A DNA stretch of 64,000 nt from JAVZCJ01 sp964532175 (GTDB lineage Archaea; Thermoproteota; Nitrososphaeria_A; Caldarchaeales; JAVZCJ01): contig CAZHGP010000001.1 of the NCBI GenBank assembly GCA_964532175.1, positions 49,984 through 113,983 of the forward strand. Reading direction: 5' to 3'. The position numbers were made by a program, and so were the translations under genes. Positions 8,769 through 16,359 of this stretch are shown here, piece by piece (the first letter of the stretch is position 1; each line of letters starts with the position of its first letter). Below the pieces are notes generated by a model. It was not told where the DNA came from. It was given only the letters and a program-made list of their open reading frames with translations, and ran no database searches.

Positions 8769-10671
8769 AAAAATTGATTATAAAGAAATAGGTTTAAAAG
8801 TAGGGTTAGAAATACATAGACAATTAAATACAAAGCATAAATTATTTTGCAAATGTCCAACTATAGATATTGAAGGAGAAGAAACAATTTTTATTAGAAA
8901 ACTTAGACCAACTATTAGTGAATTAGGTGAAATAGATCAAGCAGCTTTATTTGAAGCTGAAAGGCATAGAACAATAGTTTATCATGCTAAAAAAGGGAAT
9001 ACTTGTCTTGTTGAAATGGATGAAGAACCACCTCATCCAATAAATAAAGAAGCAGTAGAAATTGGTTTAACAATTGCTTTAATGCTTGGAATGAAAATTG
9101 TTGATGAAATACATGTAATGAGAAAAATTGTTATAGATGGATCAAATACTTGCGGTTTTCAAAGAACATGCATTTTAGCTACTGGAGGGAAAATAATAAT
9201 TGAAGGAAAAGAAATTCCTATTAATACTTTATGTTTAGAAGAAGATGCTGCTACATTAATAAAAAGAGAAGATGATTTAGTACATTATGATTTATCAAGA
9301 TTAGGTATTCCATTAGTAGAAATATCTACAGCTCCATTTATTAATTCTCCTGAAGAAGCTAAAAAAGTTGCTTTAGCTATAGGTAATATTTTAAGATCTA
9401 CTTCTAAAGTAAAAAGAGGAATAGGTTCAGTAAGACAAGATATAAATATTTCAATTAAAAATGGAGCATTAGTTGAAATTAAAGGAGTTCAAGAACTTGA
9501 ATTAATACCAAAAGTAATAGAAAATGAAGTAAAAAGGCAGCTCCTTTTAATATATATTAAAGAAGAACTTAATAGAAGGAATGTTAAAGCTTCTGATTTA
9601 AAATTTGAAATATTTGATGTTACTGAAATTTTTAAGAATACTGAATGTAAATTGATTAGAGATTCTATTGAAAAAGGTTATAAAGTATATGCTTTAAAAT
9701 TGAATGGATTTGGAGGATTACTTAATATAGAAGCTGGACCAAATATAAGGTTTGGAGCTGAACTTAATAATATAGCTAAAGCATGGACTGGAATAAAAGG
9801 GATCTTCCATACAGATGAAATGCCTGCATATGGAATTTCAGAAAATGAAATAAATTATTTAAAAAGAATGCTTAATGCTTCGAATAATGATGCTATTGTT
9901 TTTATTTCAGAAAAAGAAGATAAAGCTAAAAAAGCACTTGAAAAAATTTATCAAAGAGCTTTAGAAGCAATTGAGAAAATTCCTGAAGAAACTAGAGCTG
10001 CACAACCAGATGGAACAACGATTTATTCTAGACCAAGACCTGGCTCTGCAAGAATGTATCCAGAAACTGATATTCCACCTTTAAAAATTGATGAAGAATT
10101 ATTAGAAAAAATTAAATCAAATTTGCCAGAAACTATTGAAATAAAAATTAAAAGAATTATAGAAAAATATAAATTAAGTAAGCAACTTGTAGATTCTCTT
10201 ATTGATATGGATAAAGTTGAAATTTTTGAAGAATTAACTCAATATTCTAATGTTGCTCCAAGTTTTATTGCTTCACTTTTAACTGAAATAATTATTAATT
10301 TAAGAAGAGAAGGATACGATATTTCAAAAATTAAAGATGAACATTTTAAAGAAATAATTAAAATGATTAATGAAAAGAAAATAGCTAAAGAATCAAGTAT
10401 AGAAATTCTTAAATATATATGTAAAAATCCAGAATCAAAAATTGAAGAAGCAATAAAAGAACTTTCTTTAGAATATTTAAGTATTGATGAAGTAAAATCT
10501 ATTGTTGAAAAAATTGTAAATGATAATTTATTAGAAATAAAAAATAATCCTTTAAAAGCTGAAAAAAAGCTTATGGGTATATTAATGAAATCTCTTAGAG
10601 GAAAAATAGATGGGAAAATTCTTAATGAAATTTTAAAAGAAAAAATTAATGAAATAATTAAAAAAGAATAA
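8734..10671 (+). CDS. gatE: Glu-tRNA(Gln) amidotransferase subunit E
   Basis: Kinase/transamidase subunit that phosphorylates the gamma-carboxyl of Glu-tRNA(Gln) and amidates it with GatD-derived ammonia. The opening GLKVGLEIHRQLNTKHKLFC matches the GatB/GatE cradle domain; an AspRS-like insertion and helical/YqeY C-terminal regions follow. Length is about 645 residues. Start choice: the frame opens at GTG 8725, but GTG 8734 has a GGTGA sequence (8724-8728) five bases upstream and is preferred. Either start lies inside gatD. The domain order and length distinguish it from bacterial GatB. Confidence 0.96.
   Translation: MIKESLLKSILEKIDYKEIGLKVGLEIHRQLNTKHKLFCKCPTIDIEGEETIFIRKLRPTISELGEIDQAALFEAERHRTIVYHAKKGNTCLVEMDEEPPHPINKEAVEIGLTIALMLGMKIVDEIHVMRKIVIDGSNTCGFQRTCILATGGKIIIEGKEIPINTLCLEEDAATLIKREDDLVHYDLSRLGIPLVEISTAPFINSPEEAKKVALAIGNILRSTSKVKRGIGSVRQDINISIKNGALVEIKGVQELELIPKVIENEVKRQLLLIYIKEELNRRNVKASDLKFEIFDVTEIFKNTECKLIRDSIEKGYKVYALKLNGFGGLLNIEAGPNIRFGAELNNIAKAWTGIKGIFHTDEMPAYGISENEINYLKRMLNASNNDAIVFISEKEDKAKKALEKIYQRALEAIEKIPEETRAAQPDGTTIYSRPRPGSARMYPETDIPPLKIDEELLEKIKSNLPETIEIKIKRIIEKYKLSKQLVDSLIDMDKVEIFEELTQYSNVAPSFIASLLTEIIINLRREGYDISKIKDEHFKEIIKMINEKKIAKESSIEILKYICKNPESKIEEAIKELSLEYLSIDEVKSIVEKIVNDNLLEIKNNPLKAEKKLMGILMKSLRGKIDGKILNEILKEKINEIIKKE
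9788..9817 (+). repeat. Copy 1 of a 30-nt repeat (inside gatE)
   Basis: This gatE segment encodes TGIKGIFHTD. It recurs with 28 of 30 bases identical at 10747-10776, downstream of the gatE stop. Both copies contain GGAATAAAAGGGATCTTC. Within gatE it is ordinary coding sequence of the AspRS-like insertion region. Confidence 0.6.
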
Positions 10672-10746
10672 TATCCTTAATTTTAATTGAAATTCATTTA
10701 TTAATGGAAAAATAGCGAGACAAAAATATTTTTAAAATTAAGTTAT

Positions 10747-10776
10747 CTGGAATAAAAGGGATCTTCTATACAAATG
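10747..10776 (+). repeat. Copy 2 of the gatE 30-nt repeat (intergenic)
   Basis: Located in the 166-bp gap between gatE and the first winged-helix gene. It matches gatE 9788-9817 at 28 of 30 positions (C to T and G to A differences). The rest of the gap shows no clear gatE similarity. It may be a remnant of a partial duplication or a shared functional sequence. Confidence 0.55.
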
Positions 10777-10837
10777 TTTTTAAAAGAAAAACTTTTTATA
10801 AAATTTATAAGCTTTCTAATATTAATTTTATTCGAAA

Positions 10838-11236
10838 ATGTCGCACTCAATATATCTTATTAAGGCGAAAAAAGGAGATATGGAAATAGAAGCTCAAGCT
10901 CCAACATCTTCTGAAGCTTTAGAATTATTAAATAAAGCTATAGAATTACTTGAAAAATTACCTATTGAAAAGCATGAATTAATAACTAGTAAAATGGAAG
11001 AAAAACCATCTATTGATGCATTTGAAAAAACTTCTACTGGAAGAATAAAATATTTAATTGCAACTGGTTTCTTTAATACTGAACGTTCTCTCTCAGATAC
11101 TTATGAAGAACTTTCTAGATTAGGATATCCTTATGATGTAAAATCTATTGATAAATCTCTTAGACAATTAACACGTAAAGGTTTACTTAGAAGGCTTGGA
11201 ACTAGAAGAAACTATAGATATATTGCAGTAAAATAA
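10838..11236 (+). CDS. Small winged-helix protein, AOR-flanking family, member 1
   Basis: 132 residues in two parts. An N-terminal beta-beta-alpha module (about 1-45) ends in a helix ELLNKAIELLEKL. A C-terminal winged-helix domain (about 67-132) contains TERSLSDTYEELSRLGYPYD and ends RRNYRYIAVK. The C-terminal half is clearly homologous to the protein at 14731-15213 (shared ERSLS, GY.Y, G.L.RRG and NYRYI). The likely role is DNA binding and transcription control; the N-terminal part may sense a ligand or dimerise. It is first of three tandem genes (10-21 bp gaps) upstream of the ferredoxin-AOR pair. A TATA-like TTTATAAAAT lies near 10795-10804. Confidence 0.72.
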   Translation: MSHSIYLIKAKKGDMEIEAQAPTSSEALELLNKAIELLEKLPIEKHELITSKMEEKPSIDAFEKTSTGRIKYLIATGFFNTERSLSDTYEELSRLGYPYDVKSIDKSLRQLTRKGLLRRLGTRRNYRYIAVK

Positions 11237-11246
11237 AGGTGAAAAA

Positions 11247-11720
11247 ATGGAAAAAGAAAAAATTGAATTAAAAGCAATAATTGAATATAATAATACACGT
11301 ATAGAATTTAAAGGAAATTTTTATGATGTATGGAATAGTATTAATAAATATTTTTCAACAATTTTTCCATCATTTGAAGCGATTAAAAAAATTGTTGGAA
11401 AAATAGATATAAATGCATTATCTGAAATGATATCGGATGAAGTTAAAATAATAGATAGTAAAATAATAGTTCATGGAGAAAATGATGCAAAGAGAAAAAT
11501 AGTATTAGCTTTAGCAGGTGCTTATATTGGAGCAGCAATGGGTTTAATTCAAAATGATTTCCTTACTCCTCAACAAATTTCTGAAGCTACTGGAATAGAT
11601 AGCAAAATTGTAAGAGCTAGATTAAGTGAAATGGTTAAATCTAATCTTGTATTTAAAATTGATGAAGGAAAATATAAATATTCTCCAATTGGAGAAAAAT
11701 TAATTAAAATGAAAAAATAA
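11247..11720 (+). CDS. Small winged-helix protein, AOR-flanking family, member 2
   Basis: 157 residues. The N-terminal module (about 1-60) has the same layout as its neighbours: two beta strands including TRIEFKGNFYDVW, then a helix. A middle linker with a small-residue helix LALAGAYIGAAMGL (about 91-104) is followed by a helix-turn-helix LTPQQISEATGIDSKIVRAR (about 110-129) and a wing EGKYKYSPIGEKL. Probably a transcription factor or an antitoxin-like regulator. It starts after a GGTGAAAAA ribosome binding site, 10 nt after member 1. Function inferred from fold only. Confidence 0.68.
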   Translation: MEKEKIELKAIIEYNNTRIEFKGNFYDVWNSINKYFSTIFPSFEAIKKIVGKIDINALSEMISDEVKIIDSKIIVHGENDAKRKIVLALAGAYIGAAMGLIQNDFLTPQQISEATGIDSKIVRARLSEMVKSNLVFKIDEGKYKYSPIGEKLIKMKK

Positions 11721-11741
11721 AAGGAGTTGTAAAAGAATAGA

Positions 11742-12239
11742 ATGTCTGAAAAAAATGAAAACCTTAAAATTAATATTTCTTATAAAGATTTATCTGCTAC
11801 ATTTGAAGGTAATCCGGAACAAGTTTATAGATCAGTTATAGCATTTTTAGAAAAAGTTATTCCAGCATATTCTTTAGCATCAAAAATAAGTTATTCAATT
11901 AATATTCAAGATATACTTGAAAAAGCAAGTAAAATTTTAGCTTATAATCAAAATGAAGGAATTTTCTTTCTAAATCCAATTAATAATTATTCCTTAATTG
12001 ATGGAATAATGTTATTTTTATTAAAATTATACATAGAACATTCCATTGGTTTAAGAGATTCTCCTGAAGCATCCTTATTAGAAATAAGCAATTTTCTTAA
12101 TAAATCTCAAAAATCTATTTCTGGAAAAATTAGTAATCTTATTAAAAATGGTTATATTAGAAGATTATCAAGAGGTAGTTATGTTTTAACAATAACTGGT
12201 TTAAAGCATTTAATAGAAAATATTATCCCAAAAATTTAA
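11742..12239 (+). CDS. Small winged-helix protein, AOR-flanking family, member 3
   Basis: 165 residues. The N-terminal module INISYKDLSATFEGNPEQVY followed by a helix aligns by eye with TRIEFKGNFYDVW of member 2, so the three tandem genes look like divergent paralogues. The C-terminal winged helix (about 100-160) has LLEISNFLNKSQKSISGKIS as helix-turn-helix and RRLSRGSYVLTITGLKHL as wing. A stretch of aliphatic residues around 85-100 (IDGIMLFLLKLYIEH) is probably a helix in the core rather than a membrane segment. Preceded by AAAGGAGTTG. It lies 55 bp before the AOR-associated ferredoxin gene. Confidence 0.65.
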   Translation: MSEKNENLKINISYKDLSATFEGNPEQVYRSVIAFLEKVIPAYSLASKISYSINIQDILEKASKILAYNQNEGIFFLNPINNYSLIDGIMLFLLKLYIEHSIGLRDSPEASLLEISNFLNKSQKSISGKISNLIKNGYIRRLSRGSYVLTITGLKHLIENIIPKI

Positions 12240-12294
12240 ATTATTGAATAGAAAAATTAATATATTCTAATTATATTTATCTTATTGATAAAAA

Positions 12295-12831
12295 ATGACT
12301 CAAATATGGATTGCAAGAGATTATTCTAAATGTAGTGGATGTAGAAGATGTGAAATTGCTTGTTCTCTTAAACATGAAGGAGAAATATGGCCTGAAGCAT
12401 CTAGAATAAGAGTTTTTATGCTTATTCCAGGTATTGAAGTGCCACACCTTTGTGTTCAATGTCCAGATTATCCTTGTGTAGAAGCATGTCCTACAAATGC
12501 TTTATCGATAAATAAAGAAACAAGTGCTGTAAAAGTTGATAAAGAGAAATGTATTGCATGTGGAAAATGTATAGATGCATGTCCAGGTAAAATTCCACAT
12601 ATGCATCCAACAAAGAAACATATAATCATATGCGATTTATGTAATGGAGATCCAGAATGTGTAAAAGTTTGTCAAGAAGGTAAATGGAATGCTTTATGGG
12701 TAGCCCCAAGACCTAGTAGTCCAGTGTCTAATCCACTTTCTATAAAACTTTATGCAAGAACACCTCAAGAAATAACTAAAGATCTTGCTAGAAATATTTA
12801 TGGAGAAGAATTTGATAAAGAGGTGGTATAA
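12295..12831 (+). CDS. Four-cluster ferredoxin-like subunit of an aldehyde oxidoreductase
   Basis: HybA/DmsB-type electron-transfer protein, 178 residues. Cysteine clusters visible: CSGCRRCEIAC (about 15-25), CVQCPDYPCVEACP (about 54-67), CIACGKCIDACP (about 86-97) and CDLCNGDPECVKVC (about 112-125), enough for four [4Fe-4S] clusters. In known relatives, WOR5 of Pyrococcus and AorA of Aromatoleum, such a subunit partners an AOR-type catalytic subunit. Here the AOR gene begins right after it, separated by a single A, preceded by a strong GAGGTGG ribosome binding site inside this gene. No signal peptide, so the complex should be cytosolic. Confidence 0.9.
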   Translation: MTQIWIARDYSKCSGCRRCEIACSLKHEGEIWPEASRIRVFMLIPGIEVPHLCVQCPDYPCVEACPTNALSINKETSAVKVDKEKCIACGKCIDACPGKIPHMHPTKKHIIICDLCNGDPECVKVCQEGKWNALWVAPRPSSPVSNPLSIKLYARTPQEITKDLARNIYGEEFDKEVV

Positions 12832-12832
12832 A

Positions 12833-14722
12833 ATGTTATATGGATATAATGGAAAATTTATTGAAGTAGATTTATCTAATGAAAAAATAAATGTAGAGAA
12901 AATCGATGAACAAATTTTAAGAGAATATATAGGTGGGAGAGCTTTAGCATCAAAAATTTTATGGGATAGACTTGGAAATAAATGGGAAGAGGTAGATCCT
13001 TTAGGTCCTGAAAATCTTTTATTATTTTTAACTGGACCATTAACAGGATATTTTCCAGGAGCAAGAATATGCGTTTCTGGAAAATCCCCTCAAAGTAATG
13101 GAATAGTCGGCTCAACTGTTGCTGGGAATTTTGCAATAGAACTTAAATGTGCTGGATATGATGGAATAATTGTAAGTGGAGAAGCAAAAAAACCAGTTTA
13201 TTTATTCATAAAAGATGATTTTATAGAAATAAAAGATGCAGCTCATATTTGGGGTAAAAAAGGGAAAGAAACAACGGAAATATTAATTAAAGAAACATTT
13301 AAAGAATTATCAAATAAATGGCCTTGGAAAGGATTATGGAAAGACCCTGGAATACTCTATATTGGTCCAGCTGGAGAAAATAAATCTAGAATAGCTGCTG
13401 TAATGTCAAAATGGTCTCATGCAGCAGGATATGGTGGATATGGAGGAGTAATGGGTTCAAAGAAACTTAAAGCAATTGTTGTTAAAGGTTCAAATCCTCT
13501 TCCACCTGTAGCAAATAAAGAGAAAGTTTTAAGCTTAATAGCAGAAGTTTGCAAAGTTTCTATTCAAGAAAAAGATGATTGGAGAAGATGGGGTACTGGT
13601 TTTGGAGGATATGGATTTGGTGCAGATACTAGTTCTGAACCTATTAGAAATTGGCAAGAAGAATGGCATGATAATAAAAGTTTTGGAGTTGATAAATTTG
13701 AAGAAAGAGTATGGATAAAAAGATATTGGGGAGATGATGGATGTCCAACAACATGTCTTAAACTTGCAGTAATAAAAGATGGAGAATTTAAAGGAGCTAT
13801 AACAGATAATCCAGATTATGAATTGCAAGCATACCTTGGTACAAATTTAGGAATATTTACTCCTGAAGGAAATGTCTATATGTCTTCTGTAATAGATGAT
13901 TTGGGTTTATGTGGCATACAAGGAGGAAATGTTCTTGGTTTTACAGCTGAATTATATCAAAGAGGGATTTTAACAAAGAAAGATTTAGGTATTGAACTTG
14001 AATGGGGCAATCCAAAAGCATTTGCAAGATTAGCTGAAAAAATAGCATATAGAAAAGGTATAGGAAATATTTTAGCTGAAGGAACTTATAGAGCTGCTTT
14101 AAGATTATCTAAAAGAAAGAAAATTGATTTAATGAAATATGCTATTCAAAGCAAAGGAATAGCAATTGGAGCGCATGGAATAAGAAGTGGATTAGATTAT
14201 CCACCAATAATTGCTTATGCATGTTCTGTACAAGGAGGAGACCATACTTCAGTAGCTGGATTAATACGTGAAGAATTATGGAAATGTGAAATGTCAATGC
14301 TATTTGCAGATAGTGGCGTAGTGTGTGCATTTAATGTTTTCAAATTAGATTGGTTATGGGATTTCTTACAAGCTATTACTGGATGGAATATAACTAAAGA
14401 AGAATGGTATGAAAAAATTGCTGCTAGAGTATTAGCTATTCAACGCACATTTTTATTACTTGGCGGACCTGATATTTATTGGGATCCTAGAATTCATGAT
14501 GAAAATCCTGAAAGATTTTATGAACCTCTTCCTTCTGGTCCGAAAAAAGGAAGTGCTACAAATAAAGAAGATTTTCTTAAAACAAAAAGCGAATATTATA
14601 AAACTTTAGGATGGGATGAATATGGTATTCCTACTTCAGAAACATTAGATAAACTTGGTTTAAAAGATGTAGATAATATTCTTCAAAAAGTAAGAAATAA
14701 GATATATTCAAGTAAGCCATAG
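12833..14722 (+). CDS. aor: Tungsten-type aldehyde:ferredoxin oxidoreductase
   Basis: AOR-family enzyme that oxidises aldehydes to carboxylic acids using a tungsto-bispterin cofactor and one iron-sulfur cluster. The start is set at ATG 12833 because GAGGTGG lies 6-7 nt upstream and MLYGYNGKFIEVDLS matches family N termini; this gives 629 residues. An upstream in-frame ATG at 12785 inside the ferredoxin gene is unlikely. Cluster ligands: the family pattern C-x2-C-x3-C appears as D301-x2-C304-x3-C308, with the distant Cys at 498 (SGVVCAF). The first ligand is therefore Asp. With the adjacent four-cluster ferredoxin it looks WOR5/AorB-like; the substrate range is unknown. Confidence 0.93.
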   Translation: MLYGYNGKFIEVDLSNEKINVEKIDEQILREYIGGRALASKILWDRLGNKWEEVDPLGPENLLLFLTGPLTGYFPGARICVSGKSPQSNGIVGSTVAGNFAIELKCAGYDGIIVSGEAKKPVYLFIKDDFIEIKDAAHIWGKKGKETTEILIKETFKELSNKWPWKGLWKDPGILYIGPAGENKSRIAAVMSKWSHAAGYGGYGGVMGSKKLKAIVVKGSNPLPPVANKEKVLSLIAEVCKVSIQEKDDWRRWGTGFGGYGFGADTSSEPIRNWQEEWHDNKSFGVDKFEERVWIKRYWGDDGCPTTCLKLAVIKDGEFKGAITDNPDYELQAYLGTNLGIFTPEGNVYMSSVIDDLGLCGIQGGNVLGFTAELYQRGILTKKDLGIELEWGNPKAFARLAEKIAYRKGIGNILAEGTYRAALRLSKRKKIDLMKYAIQSKGIAIGAHGIRSGLDYPPIIAYACSVQGGDHTSVAGLIREELWKCEMSMLFADSGVVCAFNVFKLDWLWDFLQAITGWNITKEEWYEKIAARVLAIQRTFLLLGGPDIYWDPRIHDENPERFYEPLPSGPKKGSATNKEDFLKTKSEYYKTLGWDEYGIPTSETLDKLGLKDVDNILQKVRNKIYSSKP

Positions 14723-14730
14723 AAAAATCT

Positions 14731-15213
14731 TTAATTTATATTATTTACTTTAACTTCCTCTATTTTTTTAGAATCAAGAGTAATACTTTCTTCTTTTTTA
14801 AATTTAGAAATATATCTATAATTTCTAGGCTTTCCTCTTCTTTCTAATATTCCTTGTCTTACTAAATCAAGTAATACATGGGATACTGCTGTTGAATTAT
14901 AATTATATCCTCTTCTAGCTATTTCTTCAACTACATTTGATAAACTTCTTTCTTCAGAAAACCATCCTTCTTTATAAATTGCTTCTATTAAATCTCTACA
15001 AGTTAAATTATCAGATGGTTTTCTTTTTTGAATTATTTCACTTTTTATTTCAGGCTCTTTTTCTATTATAGCTTTTTCTTCTAAATTGCTTTTAAAAGCT
15101 GAAATAACATTTTTAATAGTTTTTTCAAGATCTTTTTGAGGACATTCAAGCTCTACTTCTATAGAACCTATTTTTAACCTTACTTTTATGGGAATTTCAT
15201 TGCTCATTTCCAT
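14731..15213 (-). CDS. Small winged-helix protein, AOR-flanking family, member 4
   Basis: 160 residues. The N-terminal module IKVRLKIGSIEVELECPQKD plus a helix corresponds to the same module in the proteins at 10838, 11247 and 11742. The C-terminal winged helix (about 72-143) aligns with member 1: EERSLSNVVEEIARRGYNYN and GKPRNYRYISKF. It ends in a short charged tail. It is convergent with aor and divergent from nurA; the shared 68-bp upstream gap has TTTATAAG (15240-15247) and a palindromic TTGATCAA (15222-15229) as a possible operator. Probable DNA-binding regulator of unknown target. Confidence 0.7.
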   Translation of the reverse strand: MEMSNEIPIKVRLKIGSIEVELECPQKDLEKTIKNVISAFKSNLEEKAIIEKEPEIKSEIIQKRKPSDNLTCRDLIEAIYKEGWFSEERSLSNVVEEIARRGYNYNSTAVSHVLLDLVRQGILERRGKPRNYRYISKFKKEESITLDSKKIEEVKVNNIN

Positions 15214-15281
15214 TCACTAATTGATCAAATTGAGCAACATTTATAAGCACGGAAATATTATTATTTAATGGTTGAAAAGCG

Positions 15282-16346
15282 GTGCAAAATATACAACAAA
15301 ATTCAATACCTTTAAACAAACCCTCTTTACACCTAGATATAGCTAGCAGTACTTATTTAAAAGCTTTTTCTAATTTAGGATTAATATCTTTAAATAAAAT
15401 AAATAATGATGAATATTTCTTTCCTGTGCTAGATAAAAATATTGATGATGATGATCATAATGAAGATATCTTGATAATAGATTTTAAGCAAGGAGAACCT
15501 ATTTCTTTTTCAATAAAGCCTATTGAAATTAAAAAACCTATAATTGCTATAGATACTTCTTCTATTAAAATAGCAGAGAATAGTGAAGGTTTTATAATTG
15601 CTATAAGAGGTGCAATAATACATCGTTTTTTAAATAAAGCATCAGCTTATTTAATAGGACCTTTTCCATTTTATATTTGTGAAGAAAATTCTTATTTAAT
15701 TTATAATAGGCTTAGAAATATATTTTTTGGATTAAAAGAAAATGTTAATCCACCATTACTTGAACATATTCCTAAAAGAATAGGGAATTTATTCGATCGT
15801 TGGCTTCAAATTTATGTTGCTGAAAAATTCTCAGATTCTATTCTTCTTTTTGATGGTTCTCTTACAGCTGGAACAATAGATAGTCCAATTTCTATTATGA
15901 AAAAAATAATTGAAACTTCTCAAAAAAATAATAATATAATCATGGCTTTTTCAAAAATGACTAGATTGAGAATTCATGGTGTAAGAATAACAGAAATTCA
16001 AAGTAAAGAATCATATCCATATGTAATTAATATTGACAATTGTTTAAAACAAATGAAGTATAAATGCTTTGGAAATATTTATGTTGCACGCTTATCTCCT
16101 TTTCCTTATTCTTATAGATTAGATATTGCACCTTTTTCAAAAGATAAACATATTGAAGCATTAGGTATATTATTGAATAATGATGCTATAATTTATGGAT
16201 ATCCTGAAACTTTATTATTAGCTCATGTATTATCAACTTTTAATAAAATCGATGTTATTGGTTTTCAAAGATTACTTGCAAGTGAATTTAATTTTCCAAT
16301 ATATGAAAATGAAGATATTAGGGAAACTTTATTTCAACCATTTTAG
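15282..16346 (+). CDS. nurA: NurA-family 5'-3' nuclease
   Basis: NurA works with the HerA translocase to resect DNA ends in archaeal homologous recombination. Seen: the first catalytic aspartate D91 in IIAIDTSSIK, a second acidic site in SILLFDGSLTAG, and conserved FSKMTRLR and APFSKDKH stretches late in the protein. Length is 354 residues. The start is GTG 15282; an ATG at 15268 is in another frame. herA follows after 13 bp. Mre11 and Rad50 genes, often in the same operon in archaea, are absent here. Family assignment rests on motif order and the herA neighbour. Confidence 0.87.
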   Translation: MQNIQQNSIPLNKPSLHLDIASSTYLKAFSNLGLISLNKINNDEYFFPVLDKNIDDDDHNEDILIIDFKQGEPISFSIKPIEIKKPIIAIDTSSIKIAENSEGFIIAIRGAIIHRFLNKASAYLIGPFPFYICEENSYLIYNRLRNIFFGLKENVNPPLLEHIPKRIGNLFDRWLQIYVAEKFSDSILLFDGSLTAGTIDSPISIMKKIIETSQKNNNIIMAFSKMTRLRIHGVRITEIQSKESYPYVINIDNCLKQMKYKCFGNIYVARLSPFPYSYRLDIAPFSKDKHIEALGILLNNDAIIYGYPETLLLAHVLSTFNKIDVIGFQRLLASEFNFPIYENEDIRETLFQPF

Positions 16347-16359
16347 AAAGTGATTTAAA

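Noticed and set aside
12785..12832. Longer N terminus of the AOR starting inside the ferredoxin gene
   Set aside because: ATG 12833 has a strong GAGGTGG site and a family-like N terminus; the 16 extra residues have neither.
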